Assembly (NCBI GenBank): GCA_013002865.1
Contig: JABDLU010000163.1
Span: 1-55,501 of the forward strand
Source of the DNA: Acidimicrobiia bacterium
Lineage (GTDB): Bacteria; Actinomycetota; Acidimicrobiia; Spongiisociales; SHLN01
Direction: 5' to 3'
Length of the DNA: 55,501 bases
The position numbers and the translations under genes were made by a program. Each line of letters begins with the position of its first letter. Positions within the stretch are counted from its first letter, which is position 1. This document shows positions 17,184-24,631 of this stretch, piece after piece. The notes beneath the pieces were generated by a model. That model saw only the letters and a program-made list of their open reading frames with translations. It searched no databases and was not told the DNA's origin.

Positions 17184-18839
17184 CTACCCGGTCTGGCGCA
17201 CGTCGCGACGCTCGAACAGAACCACCGAGCCGGCGATCAACCCGGCCGAGAGTGCCACCAGCAGCGCGGCATGCCCCCATGGCATGCCGTTGAGGAGCGG
17301 ATCGCTCCCGAGGTAGTAGTAGAACGGCGACAGCTTCGCCCAGCCGGCGATGCCGGCGTTGATCGATAGCAGCGCGTTCATGACATGGAACACCAGGGCC
17401 AGCCCGGCCGGGATCCACACCGCCGCCTTGATCCGCCCGGTGGCGGCGCTCACAGCCAGGGCAAGCGCTCCGAAGAGGATCCCGATCAGGGGGGCGAGCG
17501 TCGAGGTGGCTGCGATGTTGCTCACGCTCATGTCGAGGCCGCCGAGAGTTGCCCCGAGGGCGACACCGATAAAGATGCCGACGCCAACCGCAGCCCCATG
17601 CAGGACGAGGGCGGCGGCTTTCTCGAGCACGACGACTGAACGCCGGATCGGATTTGTCAGCAGCAAATCCATGGTGTGGGCGGCTTCCTCCCCGGCCAGG
17701 GCGCGCGCCCCGATGGCGATCGTCGCCACCATGACGGCGATGGGCGCCATCAGACCGTACGTCTCGACCTGGTAGAAGCCCTCCGGCGTCGACATGTCGC
17801 CGCCCCCGAACAGCGCCAGCATCGTCTCGGGGAACTGGTCGGCGAGGTCGATCAGCGGCTCGTCCAACAAGCTGTACATGGGGCCGATCAGCAGGCCCAT
17901 CGAGAGCATCACCCCGGCAGTCACCACCAGCAGCCCCTGCTGCTCCGACGCCGTCTTGACCCAGACCCGCGAGACCCGGGTCGAGCCGGCCAGGCGATCG
18001 AACACGTTCCGGGTCATCGGATTGGCCCGCAGCCGATCGATCAGGGTCACACCGACGGCCTGGTTGCGTAGGTCACGCCGGTTCACACCGACCAGCGCCA
18101 CGCCGGCGAACACGGCGATACCCGCCCCCAGCACCACCATGTCCGCCCAGCTGACGCCGTTGATGATCGGCTCGCCGGACTGGAAGTAGTACCAGGGGAA
18201 AGCCCGGGCGACGTCCTCGTATCCGGATACCAGCGGCAGGAGCCCGGCGGCGATGAACGAGACCACCATGACGGCCACCGTGGCGCCCGAGGCCAGCACG
18301 GTCTTGCCGGTCCATGCCCCGATGGCCATAGCAAGGAAGCCGTAGAACAGCGTGTTGAAGAACATGTGGATGACCAGCGCTCCGACGTCGACGCCGCCGA
18401 CGTCGACGCCGAGCACCATCGGTGCCAGCAGGCCGCCGCCCCACAGGATCCCGGCGCCCAGTGTGGTGAGCAGCACCATCGAGGCGGCCTTGGAAGCGAC
18501 GATATGGGTGCGGCTTCGCGGATTGCCGAGCAAAATCCCGAGCGTGCCAAACCGCTCCTCCCGGGCCACTGCGGCCGAGCCGGCCGATATGCCGAGGCCG
18601 GCCAGGGTGAGTGCGCCGTACGAGGCGTAGATAGCTCCGTAGGCCAGGCCCCCGATATCGGCGTTTTCGGGAATGCCGACCAGGGAGCGATAGGCGTCGG
18701 GCAGCTCGTTGTAGAAGCTGATGTCGATGTCCTGATAGACGGCCATCCCCATGAGCAGGAGGAGCGCCAGCGTCCCGCCCCCGATGACGTAGCCCAGCCA
18801 TCGGTCGCGAATGGTCTTGGTCAGCACCGAGGCGAGCAT
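17184..18839 (-). CDS. ABC-2 type exporter permease, large form
   Basis: A 551-residue membrane protein with about twelve hydrophobic segments in two similar halves (residues about 1-265 and 285-551), each beginning with a cytoplasmic arm and ending with paired helices. Motifs near EERFGTLGILLGNP and EEAAHTMDLLLTNP, in equivalent positions of the halves, are the coupling segments of this class and show an internal duplication. It follows its ATPase with a one-base TGATG overlap. Large two-half permeases of this kind are known among antibiotic or lipid exporters of actinobacteria; the substrate here is unknown. Confidence 0.85.
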   Translation of the reverse strand: MLASVLTKTIRDRWLGYVIGGGTLALLLLMGMAVYQDIDISFYNELPDAYRSLVGIPENADIGGLAYGAIYASYGALTLAGLGISAGSAAVAREERFGTLGILLGNPRSRTHIVASKAASMVLLTTLGAGILWGGGLLAPMVLGVDVGGVDVGALVIHMFFNTLFYGFLAMAIGAWTGKTVLASGATVAVMVVSFIAAGLLPLVSGYEDVARAFPWYYFQSGEPIINGVSWADMVVLGAGIAVFAGVALVGVNRRDLRNQAVGVTLIDRLRANPMTRNVFDRLAGSTRVSRVWVKTASEQQGLLVVTAGVMLSMGLLIGPMYSLLDEPLIDLADQFPETMLALFGGGDMSTPEGFYQVETYGLMAPIAVMVATIAIGARALAGEEAAHTMDLLLTNPIRRSVVVLEKAAALVLHGAAVGVGIFIGVALGATLGGLDMSVSNIAATSTLAPLIGILFGALALAVSAATGRIKAAVWIPAGLALVFHVMNALLSINAGIAGWAKLSPFYYYLGSDPLLNGMPWGHAALLVALSAGLIAGSVVLFERRDVRQTG

Positions 18840-19738
18840 CAGCCGGCCCCGTCCCGGTAGTAGGTGAGGAAGATCTCCTCGAGATCGGCTTCGTCGGTGG
18901 CGATGTCGACCAGGTGGTGGCGCTCGGTGGCGGCCTTGAGCAGCATCTCCATCTGCCCATCGAAGGACATGGTGACGTGGTGGTCCTCGACGACGACGTC
19001 GCGTACGCCGGGGATCGCCTCGAACACGGACGACTCGACGGGCCCTTCGAAGAAGAGGCTGACCGTGCGGATCGCCTTTGATCGCAGGCTGGCGACACCC
19101 TCTACCGCAATCAGCACCCCGTGGCGAATGATCCCGACCCGATCGGCCACTCGCTGCACCTCAGACAGCGTGTGGCTGGAGAGAAACACCGTCCGACCCT
19201 CGGCCGCCACCTCGCGCATCATCGCCTGAAACTCTCGCTGGACCAGCGGATCGAGCCCCGAACTGGGCTCGTCCATGATGAGAACGCGGGGCCGGTTCAT
19301 GAACGCCTGGATCAGCCCCACCTTCTGCCGGTTGCCCGACGACAGGTCGCCCACCTTCTTGGACAGGTCGGCATCCAGCCGCCCGGCCAGCTCGTCGACG
19401 TAGTCCCAGTCGACGCCGCCTCGCAGATTCGCAAAGTAGGTGAGGGTGTCCCGCCCGGTGAGGCTGGGATACAGCGCCAGGTCGCCCGGGACGTACCCGA
19501 TGTGGCGCCGTATCTCCACCGACTGCTCGTGGGTGTCGAGGCCGAGTATCCACGCCCGCCCCGAGCTGGGCCGGATCAGATCGAGGATGGTGCGGATCAT
19601 CGTCGTCTTGCCCGCCCCGTTCGGCCCCAGGAAGCCGAATATCTCGCCCGGCTCGATGCTCAAGTCGAGGTCGACTAGCGCCTTGACGTCCCCGTAGTGC
19701 TTGGTCAGCTTCTCAGTCTTGATGGCGGGATCGGCCAT
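18839..19738 (-). CDS. ABC transporter ATP-binding protein (ABC-2 exporter)
   Basis: A 299-residue ATPase, partner of the large permease downstream. Walker A is GPNGAGKTT (about residues 38-46), the Q-loop reads IGYVPGDLALYP (Gly at the Gln position, common in this subfamily), the signature is LSSGNRQKVGL, Walker B is VLIMDEPSSGLDP and the H-loop is LSSHTLSEVQ. The C-terminal 80 residues match the extra domain of DrrA/CcmA-type drug exporters. A TAGCCT element 6 bases upstream would make it leaderless; that element starts with the stop codon of the small gene before it. Confidence 0.9.
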   Translation of the reverse strand: MADPAIKTEKLTKHYGDVKALVDLDLSIEPGEIFGFLGPNGAGKTTMIRTILDLIRPSSGRAWILGLDTHEQSVEIRRHIGYVPGDLALYPSLTGRDTLTYFANLRGGVDWDYVDELAGRLDADLSKKVGDLSSGNRQKVGLIQAFMNRPRVLIMDEPSSGLDPLVQREFQAMMREVAAEGRTVFLSSHTLSEVQRVADRVGIIRHGVLIAVEGVASLRSKAIRTVSLFFEGPVESSVFEAIPGVRDVVVEDHHVTMSFDGQMEMLLKAATERHHLVDIATDEADLEEIFLTYYRDGAG

Positions 19739-19744
19739 CTCCCA

Positions 19745-19750
19745 AGGCTA
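19745..19750 (-). promoter_or_regulatory. -10 element overlapping the upstream stop codon
   Basis: TAGCCT on the minus strand, 6 bases before the ATG at 19738. Its TAG is the stop of the gene ending at 19748. Confidence 0.45.
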
Positions 19751-20059
19751 CGACGGCGGGTCGATATTCCGGGGGGCTGTCGGTTTGGCTCGCGCCACGA
19801 TGACGATTGCGACGACCGACGCGGCAAGGCCGAAGGCCCACATCGTCTCGTACACGGCGAACGGGAACCCGGGCACCGTGCACCGGGCCAGCTCGCCATC
19901 GGCCAAGCGGAGCTCTACACCACCCTGGTCACGAAGGAGATCGTCACAGTGAAGGTATTTGGCGTACCAAACCCACAGCGTCCACAGCGCGAACAGCAAG
20001 ACCGAAATGGCGAGTGCCACGGGACGGCGACGGACCAGGGTGCGCATGATCATCATCAT
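19748..20059 (-). CDS. Small membrane protein, unknown function
   Basis: About 103 residues with two hydrophobic segments: ALAISVLLFALWTLWVWY near the N-terminus and MWAFGLAASVVAIVIVA near the C-terminus. Between them is a short loop with two cysteines (LHCDDLL and ARCTVPG) that could form a disulfide outside the cell. An in-frame TTG at 20083 exists, but the run of ATGs at 20059-20047 is a better start and follows an AGGGC. No family recognised. It precedes the ABC-2 exporter genes on the same strand. Confidence 0.6.
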   Translation of the reverse strand: MMMIMRTLVRRRPVALAISVLLFALWTLWVWYAKYLHCDDLLRDQGGVELRLADGELARCTVPGFPFAVYETMWAFGLAASVVAIVIVARAKPTAPRNIDPPS

Positions 20060-20083
20060 CGGCCCTGATCGACGAGACGACAA

Positions 20084-20170
20084 GCGAGCGTCCGCTAGGG
20101 ATCGCCGGGGCCGGGGAGAACGACGCAGTCAGGAACACAGGAACGCGCCCAGCAACCCGCTGACGCTCGC
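20084..20170. repeat. Imperfect inverted repeat flanking a 63-base spacer
   Basis: GCGAGCGTCCGC at 20084-20095 and GCTGACGCTCGC at 20159-20170 are complementary at 11 of 12 positions. The arms are at the left edge of the structured non-coding region beside the tRNA genes. No coding frame was assigned between them. Confidence 0.6.
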
Positions 20171-20179
20171 AGGGGAGGT

Positions 20180-20262
20180 ACCAGATTTGAATTGGCATGT
20201 GCATCGCAGCGAGCGCAGCGAGCGGCGGCGATGCACCAAAAATACTGTTGCCTTGAGAGGCC
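20180..20262 (-). pseudogene. Broken tRNA-Glu copy interrupted by a hairpin
   Basis: Read on the minus strand, 20262-20248 (GGCCTCTCAAGGCAAC) repeats the anticodon arm of the intact tRNA-Glu with one base missing, and 20196-20180 (GCCAATTCAAATCTGGT) repeats its T-arm with one change. Between them, in place of the variable loop, lies an insert holding a hairpin with 9-bp arms GTGCATCGC/GCGATGCAC (20199-20236) and two copies of CAGCGAGCG in its loop. The D-arm and both acceptor strands are missing, so it cannot be a working tRNA. It is 96 bases downstream of the real gene. Confidence 0.6.
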
Positions 20263-20263
20263 G

Positions 20264-20355
20264 GGAACGCCTGCGGCGTTCCTTGGGAGTTGCTCCGCAA
20301 CTCCATGAGCGAGGGAGCAGTTGCGAAGCAACTGCCAAGCAACCCGAAGGGTTGC
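20264..20355. repeat. Array of four perfect short hairpins with 3-base loops
   Basis: Four palindromes follow each other: 20264-20282 (GGAACGCC-TGC-GGCGTTCC), 20286-20304 (GGAGTTGC-TCC-GCAACTCC), 20317-20335 (GCAGTTGC-GAA-GCAACTGC) and 20339-20355 (GCAACCC-GAA-GGGTTGC). The last three share a GTTGC/GCAAC core. The last ends 2 bases from the mature 3' end of tRNA-Glu. On the tRNA strand a TTTTT run occurs only after the first hairpin and the pseudo-anticodon arm (20238-20242), so the array could end transcription or steer tRNA 3' processing, but it does not look like an ordinary terminator. Confidence 0.75.
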
Positions 20356-20357
20356 CG

Positions 20358-20430
20358 TAGCCCCGACCAGATTTGAACTGGCGTTACTGCCTTGAGAGGG
20401 CAGCGTCCTAGGCCGCTAGACGACGGGGCC
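20358..20430 (-). tRNA. tRNA-Glu (anticodon CUC)
   Basis: A 73-base gene without encoded CCA. The acceptor stem pairs GGCCCCG with CGGGGCT (one G-U at the end), discriminator A; the anticodon loop is CCTCTCAAGG, anticodon CTC; the T-arm is CCAGTTCAAATCTGG. It follows tRNA-Gln with 23 bases between, so the two are probably one transcript. Charged by the GltX encoded just upstream (20930-22372). Confidence 0.95.
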
Positions 20431-20453
20431 GTATGGGTAGCGCAACGCTACAG

Positions 20454-20525
20454 CTCGGGGGGAAGGACTCGAACCCTCAACGACAGGACCAGAACCTGCT
20501 GTGTTACCTATTACACCACCCCCGA
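20454..20525 (-). tRNA. tRNA-Gln (anticodon CUG)
   Basis: A 72-base gene without encoded CCA. The acceptor stem is TCGGGGG paired with CCCCCGA, discriminator G; the anticodon loop contains TTCTGGT, anticodon CTG; the T-arm is GAGGGTTCGAGTCCTTC with wobble pairs. No glutaminyl-tRNA synthetase is seen in the window, while gatCAB and gltX are, so it is probably mischarged with Glu and then amidated. Confidence 0.93.
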
Positions 20526-20538
20526 ATGGTGGGGCGTC

Positions 20539-20566
20539 AGGATACAAACCCGTCAAGCGTCTGCAA
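20539..20566 (-). promoter_or_regulatory. Probable promoter of the tRNA-Gln/tRNA-Glu pair
   Basis: On the minus strand TTGCAG (20566-20561), a 16-base spacer and TATCCT (20544-20539) precede the mature tRNA-Gln 5' end at 20525 by 13 bases. The element spans the stop codon of the VOC gene, so the tRNAs can be made independently of, or together with, the gltX operon. Confidence 0.5.
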
Positions 20567-20933
20567 CCTTCCAGGTGGGATCGTCGAAACGCTGGACTTC
20601 GAACCGGTTGCCGTCGGGGTCTTCCGCGAAGAAGTTGTAGATCTTGAACGTCTCGTTGTGGGCGGGCTCGGTGAGGATGGTGGCGCCGTCTTCGACCAGC
20701 CGCTGGTACCAGATGTCGACGTCTTCGGTGACGAAGGTGACGAGGGCCCCGGCCACTCCGACCTGTTCGGGACGGAGCGTGCAGGCGCCGAGGAACGATG
20801 TCGGCGTGACCCGGAAGATCAGGCATCCGCCCTGGTCGAGCACCTGTTCGAGCCCGATCACATTCCCGTAGAACCGGGCGGCTTGTTCGAGATCCGAGAC
20901 ATAGATGAAGGTGATCTGATCGTCGACTCTCAT
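20553..20933 (-). CDS. VOC (glyoxalase/bleomycin-resistance) family protein
   Basis: A 126-residue single-domain VOC fold protein with paired beta-alpha-beta modules: ITFIYVSDLEQAARFYGNVI at the N-terminus, LVTFVTEDVDIWYQRLVEDG in the middle and FFAEDPDGNRFEVQRF at the C-terminus, where the Glu is a usual metal ligand. Substrate not predictable; such proteins include isomerases, dioxygenases and binding proteins. It overlaps gltX by ATGA as the last protein gene of that operon. Confidence 0.85.
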   Translation of the reverse strand: MRVDDQITFIYVSDLEQAARFYGNVIGLEQVLDQGGCLIFRVTPTSFLGACTLRPEQVGVAGALVTFVTEDVDIWYQRLVEDGATILTEPAHNETFKIYNFFAEDPDGNRFEVQRFDDPTWKVADA

Positions 20934-22372
20934 AGGCGCTCGAGCACTCCCCGAAGGCGTTTCAGGCTGGCTTCCCGACCGAGCGCGGCCAGCGACTCGA
21001 ACAGCGGTGGGCTCACCGACGAGCCGGTGGCCGCCACCCGCAGCGGCTGCAAGCCCTTGCGAGCGTTCAGTTGGAGCTCGGCGAGCATCTCCCGGAGCGT
21101 GCCCTCAATGGGATCGGTCGCCCACTCCTCCACCGCCTCGAGGCGCGTGGTGGCGGCTTCGACGGCGCGGCGGGAATCCGGCTTGGTCATCACCTTCTCC
21201 CAGGAGGCCGGGTCGTACGACACCTCGTCGACCAGCAGGAACCGGGCCTGTTCAGGGGCTTCGGTCAGGAGACGCATGCGCTCCTGGATGAGCGGCGCGA
21301 TCTCCCGGTAAGCGTCGCGTTCGGCGTCCTCGAGCGGGCGGCCCAGGTCGGCCTCGAGCAGCGGCTCGGTCCGGGCCAGGAAGTCATCAAACGCCAGGTC
21401 CCGGATGTAGACCCCGTTCATCCACTCGAGCTTCTCGTTGTCGAAGATGGCCGGGTTCTTCTGGACATCGGAGAGATCGAAACGGGCCACCATCTCATCC
21501 CGGGTGAACACGCTCTCGTCATCCCCAAAGTTCCATCCCAGCAGTGCCACATAGTTGACGAACGCCTCCGGAAGGAAGCCACCGGCCCGGTAGGCGTGCA
21601 ATGCGGTGTCACCGTGTCGCTTGGAGAGCTTTTTGCCGTCCGGGCCCATCAGCAGCGACAGGTGGGCGTACTGAGGCGGCTCGGCCCCCATCGCCAGGGC
21701 GATGAGTATGTGCTTGGGGGTCGACGACAGCAGGTCCTCGCCGCGAATCACGTGGGTGATGGCGAAATCGACGTCATCGATGGTGCTGGCCAGGTGATAG
21801 GTAGGCGAACCGTTCGATCGCATGAGCACAAAATCCTCGACGTTGGCGTGATCGAAGGCGACCTCACCCCGCACGATGTCCTCGAACACGGTTTCCCCCG
21901 GCCGGGGAATGGCCAGCCGCAGCACCGCAGCCTCGCCGGAGTCGCGCCGTTCCGAAGCGGCGGTCGGCTCGATCGTCCGGCAGCGGCCGTCGTAGCCGGG
22001 CGGACGGCCTGCCGCCCGGGCCTCATCGCGACGGGCGGAGAGCTCGTCCGGCGTGCAGAAGCACAGGTAGGCACTCCCGGCTTTTCGCAGCTCCTCGGCA
22101 ACCTCGCCGTACCGGGTCAGGCGCTCACTCTGTCGATACGACCCGTGCGGGCCCCCGACTTCGATGCCCTCGTCCCAGTCGAGGCCCAGCCAGCGCAGGC
22201 CATCAATCACGTCCCGGTAGTACTCCTCGGAGCCGCGCTCCCGGTCGGTGTCGTCGCTGCGCAGCACCAGCTCCCCGCCGGCGTTGCGCACCGCCAGCCA
22301 GTTGAACAGCGCCGTGCGGGCGCTCCCGACGTGCAGATAGCCGGTCGGGGACGGCGCGAACCGGGCCCTCAT
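20930..22372 (-). CDS. gltX: Glutamyl-tRNA synthetase
   Basis: Class I synthetase, 480 residues, charging tRNA-Glu, and probably also tRNA-Gln. The HIGH-type motif is APSPTGYLHVGSARTALFNW (about residues 6-25), the KMSKS-type loop is GKKLSKRHGD, and the C-terminal helical anticodon-binding domain is present in full. The tRNA-Glu and tRNA-Gln genes lie just downstream and GatCAB is encoded in the same window, so a non-discriminating enzyme is likely; this is inference from gene content. It overlaps the FAH-family gene upstream by ATGA. Confidence 0.96.
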   Translation of the reverse strand: MRARFAPSPTGYLHVGSARTALFNWLAVRNAGGELVLRSDDTDRERGSEEYYRDVIDGLRWLGLDWDEGIEVGGPHGSYRQSERLTRYGEVAEELRKAGSAYLCFCTPDELSARRDEARAAGRPPGYDGRCRTIEPTAASERRDSGEAAVLRLAIPRPGETVFEDIVRGEVAFDHANVEDFVLMRSNGSPTYHLASTIDDVDFAITHVIRGEDLLSSTPKHILIALAMGAEPPQYAHLSLLMGPDGKKLSKRHGDTALHAYRAGGFLPEAFVNYVALLGWNFGDDESVFTRDEMVARFDLSDVQKNPAIFDNEKLEWMNGVYIRDLAFDDFLARTEPLLEADLGRPLEDAERDAYREIAPLIQERMRLLTEAPEQARFLLVDEVSYDPASWEKVMTKPDSRRAVEAATTRLEAVEEWATDPIEGTLREMLAELQLNARKGLQPLRVAATGSSVSPPLFESLAALGREASLKRLRGVLERL

Positions 22373-23130
22373 TCGCTCACCGGGTTGCGCAGCAAGCCGA
22401 GGCCCTCGACTTCGGTTTCGAGCAGGTCACCGTCCTGCAGGGGGCCGATGCCCTCCGGGGTGCCGGTCAGGATGACATCACCCGGCAGGAGCGTCATCAC
22501 ACCGGTGACGAACGCAATCAACTCGGCCGGGCCGAACACCATGTCCGAGACCACGCCGTCCTGGCGCACTTCGTCGTTGACCCGGCACACGATGCGCTGG
22601 CCCTCCTGGGGATCGAACTCGGTCTCGATCGCCGGTCCGAGCGGGCAGAACGTGTCGAACCCCTTGCCCCGGGTCCATTGGCCGTCGCGATGCTGGAGAT
22701 CGCGGGCCGTGATGTCCTGGCCGACGGTGTAGCCGAGCACGTAACCGGCGGCGTCTTCGACGGGAACGTTGCGGGCAACCCGGCCGATCACGATGGCGAG
22801 CTCGGCTTCGTGTTCGACCCGCCGGGAGTGGGGCGGGATCCGCACCGTGGCGGCCGGCCCGATGACCGAGGTCGACGGTTTGATGAAGATGATCGGCTCG
22901 TCGGGGACGACGGCGTCACGTTCGGCGGCGTGGGCTGCGTAGTTGCGGCCGATGGCAACCACCTTGGTCGGGATGGTGGGCGATAGCAGCTGGGTCTCCT
23001 CGAAGGGCACAACCACCTCGGTTGGCTCCCAGGCAACGAACGGGGTTCCGCGATAGAGCCGGATTCCCTCCGGCTCAACGCCGCCGTAGGTGATGTCATC
23101 GGCCGAGGATCGAGTCCGGACGATCTTCAT
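22369..23130 (-). CDS. Fumarylacetoacetate hydrolase family protein
   Basis: A 253-residue protein of the FAH superfamily (acylpyruvases, oxaloacetate decarboxylases, HpcE-type isomerases). Seen: VVAIGRNYAAHA, IFIKPSTSVIG, then the metal-binding VEHEAELAIVIG, VLGYTVGQDITARDLQ and GKGFDTFCPLGP, and the late GDVILTGTPEGIGPL. The HEAEL Glu pair and the Asp in GQDITARD are the metal ligands. The exact substrate cannot be told from sequence. Located in an ilvE-to-gltX operon with 4-base overlaps on both sides. Confidence 0.9.
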   Translation of the reverse strand: MKIVRTRSSADDITYGGVEPEGIRLYRGTPFVAWEPTEVVVPFEETQLLSPTIPTKVVAIGRNYAAHAAERDAVVPDEPIIFIKPSTSVIGPAATVRIPPHSRRVEHEAELAIVIGRVARNVPVEDAAGYVLGYTVGQDITARDLQHRDGQWTRGKGFDTFCPLGPAIETEFDPQEGQRIVCRVNDEVRQDGVVSDMVFGPAELIAFVTGVMTLLPGDVILTGTPEGIGPLQDGDLLETEVEGLGLLRNPVSE

Positions 23131-23657
23131 GCAGGGGCGGCCAGGGGCATCTCGCCAAGCGACAGCCGGTGGCGCAGATCGGCGCTCGACTGGCTGAGCA
23201 GGGCCGGGGTGAGCATCGACCCGAACGCGGCATCGGCCGCCTTACTGTGCGGGACTCGCAGGGCCCAATGGCGACGCGACTCGGCCAGCCGGGTGCGGGC
23301 CGCGTCGGGCACCTCCACGCGATGGTCCAAACCGAGCAGTAGGAGCGCGAAGCTCAGGTCGTCGGCGCTGGGAGCCTTGCCGAACAGCGAGGCCCGTGCC
23401 CCCATGATCAGCAAGAGGAGGTGTTCGACATTGGAGCGGCTCTCGCCCTCCCCGAGCTCGAACTCAGCACCGGAGGTCAGCTTGAGGGCGTACCCGGTGT
23501 CGGGTCCCGGCGTTCCGAAGGCACCTCCCCACGGGACATCCTCGGGCCGGTGCAGGTCGCCCGGCCGGGTCGCTTTCCACCGGCGGGCGGGAGCCGGCTC
23601 CAGCTCGGTCCGAGGCAGGTCCTCGGACGGGATCTCGACTTTCGGTTCCTGGCCCAC
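23127..23657 (-). CDS. Unknown protein in the ilvE-gltX operon
   Basis: A 176-residue protein starting at GTG 23657, overlapping the ilvE stop by one base. No signal peptide or membrane helix. The first 40 residues are charged and Pro-rich; then WGGAFGTPGPDTGYALKLTS leads into a helical region rich in Leu and Ala (LLLLIMGARASLFGKAPSAD, then FALLLLGLDHR). No domain is recognised. Its position between ilvE and an FAH-family gene, with overlaps on both sides, indicates co-translation, but does not reveal function. Confidence 0.65.
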   Translation of the reverse strand: MGQEPKVEIPSEDLPRTELEPAPARRWKATRPGDLHRPEDVPWGGAFGTPGPDTGYALKLTSGAEFELGEGESRSNVEHLLLLIMGARASLFGKAPSADDLSFALLLLGLDHRVEVPDAARTRLAESRRHWALRVPHSKAADAAFGSMLTPALLSQSSADLRHRLSLGEMPLAAPA

Positions 23658-24571
23658 TAGATGTATTCGAGCCAGTGGCGGTAGTCGTCCAGCCGGCCCG
23701 TCACCGCATTCATGAACAGCTCCTGGGCCCGCTTGGTAACGGGGCCGGGGGTGCCGGGACCGATGGTGCGATGGTCGACCTCACGGATGGGCGTGACTTC
23801 GGCCGCCGTGCCGGTGAAGAAGGCCTCGTCGGCGTAGTACACGTCTGAGCGAGTCAGGTTCGTCTCCTCGACGACGGCGCCGTCGTCACGCAGCAACTCG
23901 ATGACCGACTGGCGGGTGATGCCGTCCAACGCACCGGCCTGGGGCGGCGGGGTACGAACGACCCCATTACGCACCAGGAAGAGATTCTCGCCGCTCCCCT
24001 CGGCGACGTAACCGTCGAGGTTGAGCAACAGGGCCTCGTCGAAGCCCGCCGCGTTTGCCTCGAGGCGGGCCAGGATGCTGTTGATGTAGCCACCGGTGCC
24101 CTTGGCATCGGGGATGAACATCGTCTGGTGCAGCCGGCGCCACGAGGAGACCCCGACGCGGATCCCGTTGCGGAGGCCTTCGTCACCGAGGTAGGCCCCC
24201 CACCGCCAGGCGGCGATGGCGACGTGCGTTTTGGCCCCGGCCGGGTTGAGGCCCATGCTGCCGGTGCCGAGAAACACCAGCGGCCGGATGTAGCACGCGC
24301 CGAGCTCGTTGGTGGCGATGACCTCGCGCGCCGCCTTGGTCAGCTCGTCGGCGCCGTACGACAGTGCTATCTGATAGGCGGCCGCGCCCCGGGTCAGGCG
24401 CTCCATGTGCTCGGTGAGGCGGAATACGGCCGGACCGCTCTCGGTGTCGTAGGCCCGGATGCCCTCGAAGACCCCGGTGCCGTAGTGCAGCGCATGGGAA
24501 AGGACGTGGACGGTGGCGTCCTCCCATGCGACGAGCTCGCCGTCCATCCAGATGTAGGTGACCGGTTCCAT
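23657..24571 (-). CDS. ilvE: Branched-chain amino acid aminotransferase
   Basis: PLP enzyme (fold type IV) that interconverts Val, Leu and Ile with their 2-oxoacids; 304 residues. YIWMDGELVAWEDATVHVLS and LHYGTGVFEGIRAY match the N-terminal domain; PDAKGTGGYINSIL carries the PLP lysine; EGSGENLFLVRNG and the late FFTGTAAEVTPI are the conserved cofactor-phosphate and substrate segments. First gene of the leftward operon ilvE - unknown - FAH - gltX - VOC; divergent from pgpA with about 60 bases between. Confidence 0.93.
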   Translation of the reverse strand: MEPVTYIWMDGELVAWEDATVHVLSHALHYGTGVFEGIRAYDTESGPAVFRLTEHMERLTRGAAAYQIALSYGADELTKAAREVIATNELGACYIRPLVFLGTGSMGLNPAGAKTHVAIAAWRWGAYLGDEGLRNGIRVGVSSWRRLHQTMFIPDAKGTGGYINSILARLEANAAGFDEALLLNLDGYVAEGSGENLFLVRNGVVRTPPPQAGALDGITRQSVIELLRDDGAVVEETNLTRSDVYYADEAFFTGTAAEVTPIREVDHRTIGPGTPGPVTKRAQELFMNAVTGRLDDYRHWLEYI

Positions 24572-24619
24572 GCCCCTATGTTGGCAGGTTCTCGGCGGTC
24601 GCGGAACCGCGACCGGGGC

Positions 24620-24625
24620 TAGCGT
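24620..24625 (+). promoter_or_regulatory. -10 element of pgpA, leaderless type
   Basis: TAGCGT stands 6 bases before the ATG at 24632. Confidence 0.45.
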
Positions 24626-24631
24626 GGCCCG

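Noticed and set aside
20180-20262. Functional second tRNA-Glu
   Set aside because: Acceptor stem and D-arm are absent and the variable loop is replaced by an insert of about 50 bases.
20084-20355. Possible CRISPR array or small RNA gene
   Set aside because: The palindromes differ in sequence and spacing, with no constant repeat or unique spacers, and no cas genes; a specific RNA family was not recognised.
20339-20355. Hairpin after tRNA-Glu as a simple intrinsic terminator
   Set aside because: No T run follows it on the tRNA strand; three more hairpins come before the first TTTTT.
21071-22732. Plus-strand frame of 553 codons opposite gltX
   Set aside because: Antisense of a certain gltX; no start signal and no recognisable protein features.
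23657-24571. D-amino acid aminotransferase or aminodeoxychorismate lyase instead of IlvE
   Set aside because: The N-terminal YIWMDGELVAWEDATVH and FEGIRAY segments and overall length fit the branched-chain enzyme better.
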